Of a stretch of 42,005 nt of DNA, positions 1 to 7,390 are shown one piece after another (the first letter of the stretch is position 1; every line of letters starts with the position of its first letter). The stretch covers positions 1 to 42,005 of the forward strand of contig NZ_KB907891.1 in the NCBI RefSeq assembly GCF_000382245.1, read 5' to 3'. Both the position numbers and the translations under genes were made by a program. The notes under the pieces were generated by a model. That model was given only the letters and a program-made list of their open reading frames with translations. It had not been told where the DNA came from and ran no database searches. The stretch is from Kushneria aurantia DSM 21353 (GTDB lineage: Bacteria; Pseudomonadota; Gammaproteobacteria; Pseudomonadales; Halomonadaceae).

Positions 1-334
1 TGTCGCCTTGGTTTTCACCTTGAGCCACAACCTCCGGCTTTGCCGGACTCGGTGCCAGGCTTCCCCGGTTACTGCACCGGCTCCCTGTTAACGATGCCAC
101 CCTCAAGCACAACACAGGTCTGACTGAGTATTGGGCGTCGCGCTATTTTGGACGCTTACCCACCTGTGCTGCCGAAGCAGGTTCACTTGCGTTGTGTACC
201 GTTAACTTCCTATGGCTTCCTTTAGACCCCACCGTTGGCCAGTGACGCCCTTGCCAGTCGGATTGTCTTCCCCTCAGTCGGGGTGACGACACCTTCTTTC
301 AGGTGTCCGGGTTTGCCGGCTTCGCCGGGCAAAC
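1..334 (-). other. Group II intron-like 5' region, cut by left edge (tentative)
   Basis: No open frame of useful length lies here, yet the minus strand is rich in short hairpins and carries a stretch (about 270 down to 180) with a look I associate with domain I of bacterial group II introns, including the string GGGGTCTAAAGGAAGCC. It begins just downstream, on the same strand, of the terminator hairpin at 335-360, which is where class C group II introns characteristically insert. A clear GUGYG 5' end was not found and domains V/VI and any reverse transcriptase would lie outside the window. It could instead be another structured mobile element end or an untranslated RNA. Confidence 0.35.
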
Positions 335-360
335 AAAAAACCCACCTTGACAGGTGGGTT
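335..360 (-). terminator. Rho-independent terminator of first yncE-like gene
   Basis: AACCCACCTG and its complement AGGTGGGTT form a tight stem, followed on the minus strand by six T residues. It lies 40 bp past the stop of the yncE-like gene ending at 401. Confidence 0.8.
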
Positions 361-400
361 AATCACTAATGGCGGCTTCCACACCAGGCGTCGGATCGGT

Positions 401-1507
401 TCAGGGCACCAGATGGATCACCGCATCAGGACCGGGGGCCTTGAGCTCGTCATCCAGCGGCTGTTTGAGACTCAGGTACACGCCCGCCTCGTTGGGCACC
501 TTCAGCAGGCTGTTGGGCATCGGATCGATGACAAAGGAAGCGGTTCGCTCATCGCTTTGCGTATCGAACAGCGTCACGCTGCTGGCGTCGCGGTTGGTCA
601 CCCACAGACGGTTGCCATCGAGCAGCAGGTCCAACGCGCCCTCGGCGCTGTCGAGGATAGCGACGATTTCGCCGCTGCGGGTGTCGAGCACGGCAACGTT
701 GGCGCTTTTCTGGTTGGTGACGTAGAGACGCTGGCGATCGCTGTCCAGCGCCAGGTTGGTGGGCCAGTCGCCGCCACTCGGCCAGCGCGCCATGATCTGG
801 TGGCTCTGCATGTCGATGGCGATAACTTCGCCGGCCTTGATGGTGGAGACGTAAACGCGCCCGGCATCCGGGTCGAGCGCCAGCCCGGTGGTCCACTCCC
901 CCAGCCCTTCGACGGTATTTTCCAGCGTCAGGCTCTCACCGTCGATGATCCACAGTACGCTGTGGGTCGCCACGCCGGTGACATAAAGGGTATTGGTGGA
1001 AGCATCGACTCTCAGCTGTCGTGGATTGGGACCGTAGAGATCCTGCTCCTCGGCGCGCGCCTTCTCCTCTTCGCTGACCAGCGCCAGATGGCGCACCTCG
1101 CCGCTTTCCAGACTGACGGCACTGATGCTCTGATCCAGGGCGTGGCCAACAAAGAGCGTATGGGTCCGCGGATTGAGGGCAAGGCCGAAGGCCTTCTGCT
1201 CCAGGTCGATCTGCCCCTCGATCTCCAGCGTCTGCGGATCGAGCCGGTAGATCGTCCCCCCCGCTTCGTTTTTGAAGCCGTTGGCGGCGGCAACGTAAAT
1301 TGCCTCCTGCGATGGGCTGAACGCCAGTTCGTAAAGCCCCACCGCCGGTTCGACGCGGGCGTCGACCGACTCGCGGTCGGGCGCTGGCTGAGCCGTGCTG
1401 TCACCCTCTTCGGCGGCCTGTAGCGGCGAGGCCATCAGCGCCGCCAGAGCCAGCGCGAGAAGCGTGCGGTGAACAAAACGAGGGGCATAAGAAAGCGTGC
1501 GAGTCAT
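401..1507 (-). CDS. YncE-like secreted YVTN beta-propeller protein (copy 1)
   Basis: A 368-residue protein with a Sec signal peptide (about residues 1-31, hydrophobic run LLALALAALMA, cleavage near LQA) and then repeated blades of the YVTN/NHL type, for example LYVTGVATHSVLWIIDG, RVYVSTIKAGEVIAID and RLYVTNQKSANVAVLD. The family (E. coli YncE) consists of periplasmic seven-bladed propellers that are Fur-repressed; their biochemical role is not settled, although DNA binding has been reported for YncE. A second, diverged copy lies directly upstream on the same strand (1723-2772). A Fur-box-like sequence sits about 75 bp upstream of the start, so iron repression is likely. The propeller call is firm, the function is not. 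Confidence 0.85.
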   Translation of the reverse strand: MTRTLSYAPRFVHRTLLALALAALMASPLQAAEEGDSTAQPAPDRESVDARVEPAVGLYELAFSPSQEAIYVAAANGFKNEAGGTIYRLDPQTLEIEGQIDLEQKAFGLALNPRTHTLFVGHALDQSISAVSLESGEVRHLALVSEEEKARAEEQDLYGPNPRQLRVDASTNTLYVTGVATHSVLWIIDGESLTLENTVEGLGEWTTGLALDPDAGRVYVSTIKAGEVIAIDMQSHQIMARWPSGGDWPTNLALDSDRQRLYVTNQKSANVAVLDTRSGEIVAILDSAEGALDLLLDGNRLWVTNRDASSVTLFDTQSDERTASFVIDPMPNSLLKVPNEAGVYLSLKQPLDDELKAPGPDAVIHLVP

Positions 1508-1580
1508 CCTGAGTCTCTTTCAGAGCGCCCGCTACGTGGCGCGCATGATTAGTGGCAATGATACAACAGCCTCCAATGTA

Positions 1581-1599
1581 AATAATTCTCAACATTATT
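1581..1599 (-). promoter_or_regulatory. Fur-box-like site upstream of yncE copy 1
   Basis: AATAATTCTCAACATTATT matches 13 of 19 positions of the classical Fur consensus GATAATGATAATCATTATC. It lies in the AT-rich pocket between the two yncE-like genes, about 75 bp before the start at 1507. Confidence 0.55.
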
Positions 1600-1722
1600 C
1601 AAGCCTGACTCGTTGTTCATCCTCAGGCGAGATCACTGGCTGCCAACTCGCAGAGCGTCATCGCCAGCGCCCGGGCGCGCGGCACCATGCTGTCCAGCCG
1701 CCCCCGCCTGCATGCCGAGCGC

Positions 1723-2772
1723 TCAGCGAATCAGCGTTACGGTGTTGCCGTTTTCGGCGTCGGGGTTGTCGCGCGAGGCCTTGTTGGTGACCCAGGCGCG
1801 CCGGCTTTCAGGGTCGACCGCTACGCTGTTGGGGTGCAGCCCGGTCGCCAGTGTTTCCAGCGTCTCGTAGCTTTCGGCGTCGATCACGCTGACCGTACCG
1901 GCATTGCGGTTGGTGACATAGAGCAGGTCGGCCTGCGGGTCGATCGCCACATCCAGCGCGCCGTCGCCGGCGGCCACCATCTCCAAAAGCTCACCGCTGT
2001 CGGCATCCAGCACCGCCAGTTGAGCGCTGCCCTGGCCGGTGACCAGCAGCCGGTTGCGCTGCCGGTCCAGCCGGACGTTGATGGCACCCTCCACGCCGGT
2101 CTCGAAAGTATCGATGACCTCACCGCTGTCGGTATCGACCACCGCAACATGGTCGTTGCCCAGCAGGGTGGTATAGAGCCGCTGGCCGTCGTCGCTCAGC
2201 GCCAGCCCGGTAGGGCGTGGGCCGACGTTTTCGAAGGTATCCAAAAGCGTCATCTGCGCGCCGTCGACCACCCAGATCACTCCGGGGTCGCTCACGCCGG
2301 TGACATAGACCCGGCTGCGTTCGGCATCCACCGCCGCCAGCCGCGGCTGAGGCGAGCGGGCGTCACCCTCGGTCTCGCGCTCGAGCGACAGCGTGCCGAG
2401 CACCTCGCCGCTATTGGCGTCCATGGCGACAAGCGCCAGGCCACGGGTATCGACGATATAGAGCCGATCGTTCTGCGCATTAAAGGCAAGACCAAAGGCC
2501 TTGTCGTCAAGAGGGAAGGTATCCTTTATCTCCAGCGTCTGCCCGTCGAGGCTGAAAATGTTGCCATGGGCGCCGTCGCCGCGACCTCCGGCATCGGCCA
2601 CCAGCACTCGATTGTCGTCGGCGTCAAAAACGATTTCATAGAGACTGCCACCCAGCTGAGCGCTTTCGGCGACGCTCGGCGCACTCTGCTCGGCCTGTAC
2701 ATTGCCGGCCAGAAGTGCCAGCGACACACCCGCTGCCAGCAGACTGCGCCGAAAAAGACGTCCTGAATTCAT
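1723..2772 (-). CDS. YncE-like secreted YVTN beta-propeller protein (copy 2)
   Basis: A 349-residue paralogue of the downstream gene. It has an N-terminal export signal (RRSLLAAGVSLALLAG, cleavage around residue 27, VQA-EQ) and repeated propeller blades such as RVYVTGVSDPGVIWVVDG, RLYTTLLGNDHVAVVDT and LLYVTNRNAGTVSVIDA. Blade order matches copy 1, including the acidic spacer between early blades, which indicates tandem duplication followed by divergence. A strong Fur-type palindrome lies about 80 bp upstream. It probably acts in the periplasm under iron limitation; no enzymatic motif is visible. Confidence 0.85.
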   Translation of the reverse strand: MNSGRLFRRSLLAAGVSLALLAGNVQAEQSAPSVAESAQLGGSLYEIVFDADDNRVLVADAGGRGDGAHGNIFSLDGQTLEIKDTFPLDDKAFGLAFNAQNDRLYIVDTRGLALVAMDANSGEVLGTLSLERETEGDARSPQPRLAAVDAERSRVYVTGVSDPGVIWVVDGAQMTLLDTFENVGPRPTGLALSDDGQRLYTTLLGNDHVAVVDTDSGEVIDTFETGVEGAINVRLDRQRNRLLVTGQGSAQLAVLDADSGELLEMVAAGDGALDVAIDPQADLLYVTNRNAGTVSVIDAESYETLETLATGLHPNSVAVDPESRRAWVTNKASRDNPDAENGNTVTLIR

Positions 2773-2852
2773 AGGGTTCCCCTGCCTGTGATCGCTTGCG
2801 GCTGTTTAACAAGTGCCTCGCAATGGCGCGAGGCGATCGACAGCATAATATA

Positions 2853-2881
2853 AATGAGAATTATTAACATTAATTCTCATT
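2853..2881 (-). promoter_or_regulatory. Fur-type operator with perfect 11-bp arms
   Basis: AATGAGAATTA and TAATTCTCATT form a perfect inverted repeat with a 7-bp spacer, containing the TGAGAAT-type half-sites bound by Fur. It sits in AT-rich DNA upstream of yncE copy 2 and downstream of the convergent-side dcd intergenic space. Confidence 0.75.
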
Positions 2882-2998
2882 GAGGTTATGCTGCTCTCCG
2901 CGTGACGTCCGGGCGAGCGCTACTGATGCGTGGCGGTGCGGAGCTGAAAGGAGAAAGCGGCGGGCAGCAGAGCTGACGTTATCCCGCCGCGAAGGCGT

Positions 2999-3565
2999 TC
3001 AGGTACGTGGCAGGGTAACGCCGCGCTGCCCCATGTACTTGCCGCCGCGGTCCTTGTAGGAGGTGTCACACACCTCGTCGGACTCGAAAAAAAGCATCTG
3101 CGCGACGCCCTCGTTGGCATAGATACGCGCCGGCAGGTTGGTGGTGTTGGAGAACTCCAGCGTCACGTGGCCCTCCCACTCCGGCTCCAGCGGCGTGACG
3201 TTGACGATGATGCCGCAGCGGGCATAGGTCGACTTGCCAAGACAGACGGTAAGCACGTTGCGCGGAATACGGAAGTACTCCACCGTGCTGGCCAGCGCAA
3301 AGGAGTTGGGGGGAATCACGCAGGCGTCACCCTTCACATCGACGAAGCTCTTTTCATCGAATTTCTTGGGGTCGACGGTCGCCGAGTGGATGTTGGTGAA
3401 AACCTTGAACTCGTCGCTGCAGCGCACGTCATAGCCGTAGCTGGAAGTGCCGTAGGAGATCACACGCTGCTCGTTCACGTGGCGCACCTGATCGTGCTCG
3501 AAAGGCTCGATCATGCCGTGTTCCTGCGCCATGCGGCGAATCCATCTGTCTGCCTTGATGCTCAC
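2999..3565 (-). CDS. dcd: dCTP deaminase
   Basis: Deaminates dCTP to dUTP in the cytoplasm, feeding dTMP synthesis. The 188-residue product matches the Pseudomonas-type Dcd along its length, from [18 protein letters not shown] through [31 protein letters not shown] and [17 protein letters not shown] to the C-terminal [12 protein letters not shown] chose the GTG at 3565 as start because it gives the family's 188 residues; the longer in-frame extension to 3631 is not part of the family. It lies about 115 bp downstream of apbC on the same strand, an arrangement also found in pseudomonads. Confidence 0.95.
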   Translation of the reverse strand: MSIKADRWIRRMAQEHGMIEPFEHDQVRHVNEQRVISYGTSSYGYDVRCSDEFKVFTNIHSATVDPKKFDEKSFVDVKGDACVIPPNSFALASTVEYFRIPRNVLTVCLGKSTYARCGIIVNVTPLEPEWEGHVTLEFSNTTNLPARIYANEGVAQMLFFESDEVCDTSYKDRGGKYMGQRGVTLPRT

Positions 3566-3681
3566 GGAGATGTCCTGGCTGTTGCGGGGGATGTGGAGGC
3601 GCCATGCGCCGTGACCCATGATAGCGGCCACGGCGCTCGGACCAAAGCAGCAGGCCGACGTTCGTCAGCGCTCGGGGGACC

Positions 3682-4488
3682 TTATTCGCCGAAGCTGATG
3701 CTCGGCCCGTCCTGACGCTGCTGGCCACCGAGCTGCTCGTCGATGCGTGCGGTGATTGCCATGAAGGCGCGCGCTGCCTCGCTGTCGGGATCGGCCACCA
3801 CGGTGGGCCGGCCGCCATCGACCTGCTCACGAATGCTCATCGCCAGCGGCAGTCGGCCCAGCACCTCGGTATCATATTGGGAAGCGATGCGCGCACCGCC
3901 GCCCTCGCCAAAGATCGCCTCGGTGTGGCCACAGCTGGAGCAGACGTGGGTGCTCATGTTCTCGACCACGCCCAGCACCGGCACATTGACCTTGCGAAAC
4001 ATCTCGATGCCCTTGCGCGCGTCAAGCAGGGCGATGTCCTGCGGCGTCGTCACGATCACCGAGCCCGATACCGGTACCTGCTGCGACAGCGTCAGCTGAA
4101 TATCGCCGGTGCCCGGCGGCATATCGATGAACAGATAGTCCAGCTCTCCCCAGCCGGTCTGGGTAAGCAGCTGCTGAAAAGCGCCGGAGACCATCGGGCC
4201 ACGCCATACCATGGCGGTTTCGATATCCACCAGCACCGCCATCGACATCATCTTCAGGCCATGCGCCTCGATCGGCCGCATGGTCTTGTCATCCACCATG
4301 GTGGGCCGGGTGCCGGGTTCGATACCCAGCATCTGCGCCTGGCTGGGGCCGTAGATATCGGCATCCAGCAGCCCCACGCGGTGTCCCTGGGCGGCCATCG
4401 CCAGCGCCAGGTTGACCGTTACCGTCGACTTGCCGACGCCACCCTTGCCGGAGGCCACGGCAACCACATGCTTGACCGTTTCGAGCAC
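3682..4488 (-). CDS. apbC: Mrp/ApbC-type P-loop iron-sulfur carrier ATPase
   Basis: A soluble MinD/Mrp-family ATPase that binds and transfers Fe-S clusters. The deviant Walker A SGKGGVGKST is at residues 13-22, the GLLDADIYGPSQ segment follows, then YLFIDMPPGTGD (Walker B) and a CxxC pair (VCSSCGHTEAIFGEGGG) for cluster binding. The start is a GTG at 4488, preceded by AGGAGAG at good spacing; it removes 16 residues of the longer frame. It lacks the N-terminal DUF59 domain present in some relatives, giving 268 residues. The next gene on the strand is dcd. Confidence 0.93.
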   Translation of the reverse strand: MLETVKHVVAVASGKGGVGKSTVTVNLALAMAAQGHRVGLLDADIYGPSQAQMLGIEPGTRPTMVDDKTMRPIEAHGLKMMSMAVLVDIETAMVWRGPMVSGAFQQLLTQTGWGELDYLFIDMPPGTGDIQLTLSQQVPVSGSVIVTTPQDIALLDARKGIEMFRKVNVPVLGVVENMSTHVCSSCGHTEAIFGEGGGARIASQYDTEVLGRLPLAMSIREQVDGGRPTVVADPDSEAARAFMAITARIDEQLGGQQRQDGPSISFGE

Positions 4489-4521
4489 TGTTCTCTCCTG
4501 CAAAAACGCTGTATGGGCGGC

Positions 4522-4546
4522 ATTATAACGTGCCACCGCGGGTCAA
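4522..4546 (-). promoter_or_regulatory. Possible promoter of apbC
   Basis: A perfect TATAAT lies on the minus strand at 4527-4522 with TTGACC at 4546-4541. The spacing of 13 bp is short, so the -10 element is more convincing than the pair. Confidence 0.3.
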
Positions 4547-4638
4547 TCCCAGGTGAAACAGTCGGAATCAAGTCAGGATCAGTCGAGACGCCATCCGCAT
4601 GCCGCGATGGCACAACCACAGCCGAATGCTCAAAGCCC

Positions 4639-5049
4639 TTATTCCCGCACGCGCCCGCGCAGCGCCTTCTTCTGCCCGCGCTGCTTCTTTCCCTCCAGCC
4701 GGCGCCGTTTGGCCGCCCGGCTGGGCGCCGTCTTTCTGCGCGCTTTCTGCACGTAGAGCGCATCGCGGATCAGTTGACGCAGCCGCGCCAGCGCCTGCTG
4801 GCGATTTTTCTCGCGAGTGCGATGCTCCTGCGCCTTGATGACCACGACACCGTCGCTGGTGATACGGCGGTCGTTGCGCGCCAGCAGGCGCGCCTTGCAG
4901 GCCTCGGGCAGGCTGGAGGCGTGGATATCGAAGCGCAGATGTACGGCGCTCTCCACCTTGTTGACGTTCTGGCCACCGGCACCGCCAGCGCGAATGGCAT
5001 GCAGGTCGATCTCGCTGTTGTCGATCGACAGCCCGGGCTTGATCTCCAT
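4639..5049 (-). CDS. arfB: Alternative ribosome-rescue factor, peptidyl-tRNA hydrolase ArfB (YaeJ)
   Basis: Releases peptides from ribosomes stalled on mRNAs lacking a stop codon. The catalytic GGQ lies at residues 25-27 in the family context RAGGAGGQNVNKVESAVHLRF, and the protein ends in a strongly basic tail (about residues 100-136, many K/R) that in this family enters the empty mRNA channel. At 136 residues it has the usual length of ArfB and lacks the other release-factor domains. It starts 15 bp after the TerB-like gene and is probably co-transcribed with it. Confidence 0.93.
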   Translation of the reverse strand: MEIKPGLSIDNSEIDLHAIRAGGAGGQNVNKVESAVHLRFDIHASSLPEACKARLLARNDRRITSDGVVVIKAQEHRTREKNRQQALARLRQLIRDALYVQKARRKTAPSRAAKRRRLEGKKQRGQKKALRGRVRE

Positions 5050-5064
5050 AAGTGGTATGGGCGG

Positions 5065-5526
5065 TTATGAAATTCCCATCTCCTTTTGAACTTCGAGCTT
5101 TTGCATAATGAAGTCGGCATGATCGACATAAAGCAGCTCGGCGAGTTTGCGTACCCTCGCCTCCTCATGAGGATCGAGTTCACCGTCGGCGTAGGCCACC
5201 CGCCACAGCCGCCCCACCAGCGCCACCTTGTGGTCATAGTCGTACTGATCGTTGATCAGACGCACGAACTGATAGTAATCGACCGACTCATCGACCTCGC
5301 GACGCGCCAGCTCGACCAGCTCATCAAGGGCGCTGTCGTCCAGGCGAAAGCGCTGGCGCAGCAGCTCACGCAGCGAGCGCTGCTCGCGTTCGTCGACATT
5401 GCCATCGGCACGTACGATCTCGCAGAGCAGCGCCGCCACCGCCAGCTCCAGCGTCATTTCGCGATTCTCGGCGCTCTCGGGACGGCCGATGACGCGCTCG
5501 AAAAATTGATTGAGCGATTCCAGCAC
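5065..5526 (-). CDS. TerB-family protein
   Basis: A 153-residue all-alpha protein with two TerB-like helical acidic segments: LLCEIVRADGNVDEREQ and a second RVAYADGELDPHEEARV, both with the D-G-x-(V/L)-D/E loop typical of TerB and the DjlA N-terminal domain. The family is linked to tellurite resistance and stress but the molecular activity is unknown. The GTG at 5526 is preferred because AAGGAGAG precedes it at normal spacing; the frame continues 11 residues further upstream without such a signal. Probable operon with arfB. Confidence 0.82.
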   Translation of the reverse strand: MLESLNQFFERVIGRPESAENREMTLELAVAALLCEIVRADGNVDEREQRSLRELLRQRFRLDDSALDELVELARREVDESVDYYQFVRLINDQYDYDHKVALVGRLWRVAYADGELDPHEEARVRKLAELLYVDHADFIMQKLEVQKEMGIS

Positions 5527-5632
5527 CCTGCTCTCTCCTTGCCGGTACTTGCGGTGCACTTCGACTCGTAACAGCCTGGAAGACGAGGCGGCGCGGCGAC
5601 CGTCTGACTCGCCGTCGAGTCCGAAGCGACAA

Positions 5633-5664
5633 GGGGCCGAATCGGCACTTTCCGATCCGGCCCC
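5633..5664 (-). terminator. Strong hairpin, possible terminator with weak T tract
   Basis: GGGGCCGAATCGG pairs with CCGATCCGGCCCC around a short loop. On the minus strand only TTGTCGCTT follows, so termination would be inefficient. It separates the small membrane protein gene from the TerB-like gene. Confidence 0.45.
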
Positions 5665-5716
5665 TGATAGTAACGCTGCAGTCGCCCACAGCTACAGTCT
5701 TCCTTCTCGCTCGGCG

Positions 5717-5791
5717 TCAGATCAGACCCAGCAGCGAGAGGATAAAGAAAATGACGACCGCCAGACCGATCAGATAGATAATGCTGCGCAT
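5717..5791 (-). CDS. Very small single-span membrane protein
   Basis: A 24-residue peptide starting MRSIIYLIG and ending LLGLI, almost entirely one hydrophobic segment. An AGGGGG ribosome-binding site precedes the ATG at 5791 by about five bases, which makes translation credible. Comparable tiny one-span proteins of this form are common in pseudomonads and halomonads, usually annotated as hypothetical. An in-frame ATG six codons upstream lies across the binding site and is less likely. Function unknown. Confidence 0.6.
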   Translation of the reverse strand: MRSIIYLIGLAVVIFFILSLLGLI

Positions 5792-6004
5792 GCCGACCCC
5801 CTGTTTCATCCATGAGTATCGGGCAACACGCCCGACGAGTTTACTACCACCTGAGCAGCAGTCTAGTTCGGGATCACAGCGCGGGCCAGTCGTGCGCCAC
5901 AAAAGCCGCGGCCGCCCGCATTTGCCGGGAGTATCGGCGGTATCGATCGCGCCAGCCCCGGGCCATGGGACGCCTCTTGAGCAGGTCAGGGGCGTTGGCA
6001 GCCG

Positions 6005-6343
6005 TCACAAGTGAGCGGGCAGTCCGTAAAGCGCCCGCTCTTCCAGACATTCGACGCTGTCGGTTGTGAAGTCGCGACACGACTGCGGACGGCGCGAATA
6101 GATCGTGCAGAGCATGGTGTTGCGGTCCACCGCCGCACACCAGCCCTCTTCATCCTGGCGCATCACGGCGCCGCCCCACTCGTCCTCATCGATCAGATCG
6201 CAAGGCACCCCGCGGACCAGATCTTCATCATCGAGCATCACCAGCAGCCGGCAGCAGCACGCCTCGCAGTTGAAGCAGCTGACGCCATCAGGCGTCTCGA
6301 TGGATTCAAGGGGGATATCACCGGACATGAACGCAGCCATCAT
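6005..6343 (-). CDS. YkgJ/UPF0153-type cysteine cluster protein
   Basis: About 112 residues with the family pattern of cysteines: SCFNCEACCCRLL near the N-terminus, then WCAAVD, MLCTIYSRRPQSCRDF and VECLEE. This CxxCxxCC family (YkgJ, UPF0153) is believed to hold a metal or Fe-S cluster; activity is not established. The true start may be the internal ATG at 6328 (MSGDIPLES), as neither ATG has a good ribosome-binding site. The 210 bp between this gene and the small membrane protein gene contain no convincing gene. Confidence 0.8.
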   Translation of the reverse strand: MMAAFMSGDIPLESIETPDGVSCFNCEACCCRLLVMLDDEDLVRGVPCDLIDEDEWGGAVMRQDEEGWCAAVDRNTMLCTIYSRRPQSCRDFTTDSVECLEERALYGLPAHL

Positions 6344-6396
6344 CGATCACTATGGGCCGGCCATTGTACACACCGCCAGCCAGGGCGCGGTCCTGT

Positions 6397-6813
6397 TTAC
6401 GACACGCCGTGATGCCGGTGACCGATCAGGCGAGAACTCCACGCGATGCAGGTGATCAGCAGCACCTGCAGCGGCAGGCGCAACAGCAGCAAAATCTCGG
6501 GCACGTGCGGGAAATCCTTGGCATGCCACCACATATAGACGTTGGCCGGCGTCACGCACAGCGTCAGTGCGATCAAACCAATACCGGCAGCGCGGCGATA
6601 GCGCGGCAGCAAAATACCGATGGCGCCCAGCAGCTCGAACGCCCCGGTAATGAAGACCGCGGGCATTTTGAAGGGCAGCGAGGGGGGAATGATCGAGGCA
6701 AACGCCGCCGGCCAGACAAAGTGGGCAATGCCCCCAAGACAGAACCAGCTGAAGACAACGGCCAGGCCAATGCGTTGCCCGCGGCTCATGACGGGAATCG
6801 CGTCATGCCTCAT
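6397..6813 (-). CDS. DoxX-like integral membrane protein
   Basis: A 138-residue protein with four predicted membrane spans and the DoxX-type arrangement: span 1 VVFSWFCLGGIAHFVWP, span 2 VFITGAFELLGAIGILLP, span 3 AAGIGLIALTLCVTPANVY and a last span LLLLRLPLQVLLITCIAW. Short DoxX proteins of this kind are inner membrane proteins of unclear, possibly redox-related, function. Its ATG overlaps the stop of the ASCH-domain gene by 4 bp, so the two are translationally coupled. Confidence 0.78.
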   Translation of the reverse strand: MRHDAIPVMSRGQRIGLAVVFSWFCLGGIAHFVWPAAFASIIPPSLPFKMPAVFITGAFELLGAIGILLPRYRRAAGIGLIALTLCVTPANVYMWWHAKDFPHVPEILLLLRLPLQVLLITCIAWSSRLIGHRHHGVS

Positions 6814-7289
6814 GGAAACACCTTTTCGAAATGCTCGAGCACCAGTTCGGAGGCATCAGTAAATTCAAGGCCCAGCTTGGCCGCTTCATTCCGGAAAAAC
6901 CGCAGATGCTCGCGATGCCACCATGTAAGGCTGCCATCCCCTTCACCTTCAAGGGCAGCAAACGCTGGTGTTACCTCATCAAAACGGCAGGTCGTGACAG
7001 AGGTCAGCGCGACGATGCATACCGGCACATCAAAGCTGTCCAGTACGACGGTAAGCTGTCCCACTTTTGGCAGAGGCTCGCCTGCGGCAAGATACGATGC
7101 CATCCAGCCGCAGCTGGCCCGTTTGATGCCGCTGTTGATCAGACGAGCGCAGGTATCGATCACTTCGGGGGCATCGCCAAACGCCTCCGCAATCACCCGA
7201 GTTTGTCGGGATTGCTTATCGTGTCCGGAAATATCCCGGTAACGCTGGAAAAACCGCCACTGTGCCGGTGTCACGCTCAACGCCTCCAA
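6810..7289 (-). CDS. ASCH-domain protein
   Basis: A 159-residue soluble protein whose middle resembles the ASCH (ASC-1 homology) fold of YhfF type: the signature [29 protein letters not shown] is present, followed by a conserved [14 protein letters not shown] proteins have a PUA-like RNA-binding fold, and one bacterial member hydrolyses N4-acetylcytidine; the role of this one is unknown. Coupled to the DoxX-like gene. The metG gene reads away on the other strand from 7391, so promoters of both lie in about 100 bp. Confidence 0.82.
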   Translation of the reverse strand: MEALSVTPAQWRFFQRYRDISGHDKQSRQTRVIAEAFGDAPEVIDTCARLINSGIKRASCGWMASYLAAGEPLPKVGQLTVVLDSFDVPVCIVALTSVTTCRFDEVTPAFAALEGEGDGSLTWWHREHLRFFRNEAAKLGLEFTDASELVLEHFEKVFP

Positions 7290-7390
7290 TGATCGATGCT
7301 ACAATCGCCGGTCAAATTTACAGTCTATCCACCCTTGGGCGCAGTCGATACCGGCGCCCGCGGGTTCGTCACGGGAATCTTCCAGCCACC

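Noticed and set aside
347-1423. Long plus-strand open frame opposite the first yncE-like gene
   Set aside because: It is a reverse-complement shadow with His/Arg/Gly-rich composition; the minus frame has a signal peptide and propeller repeats.
3877-5070. 397-codon plus-strand frame across apbC and arfB
   Set aside because: It spans two well-supported genes on the other strand and has no domain-like sequence.
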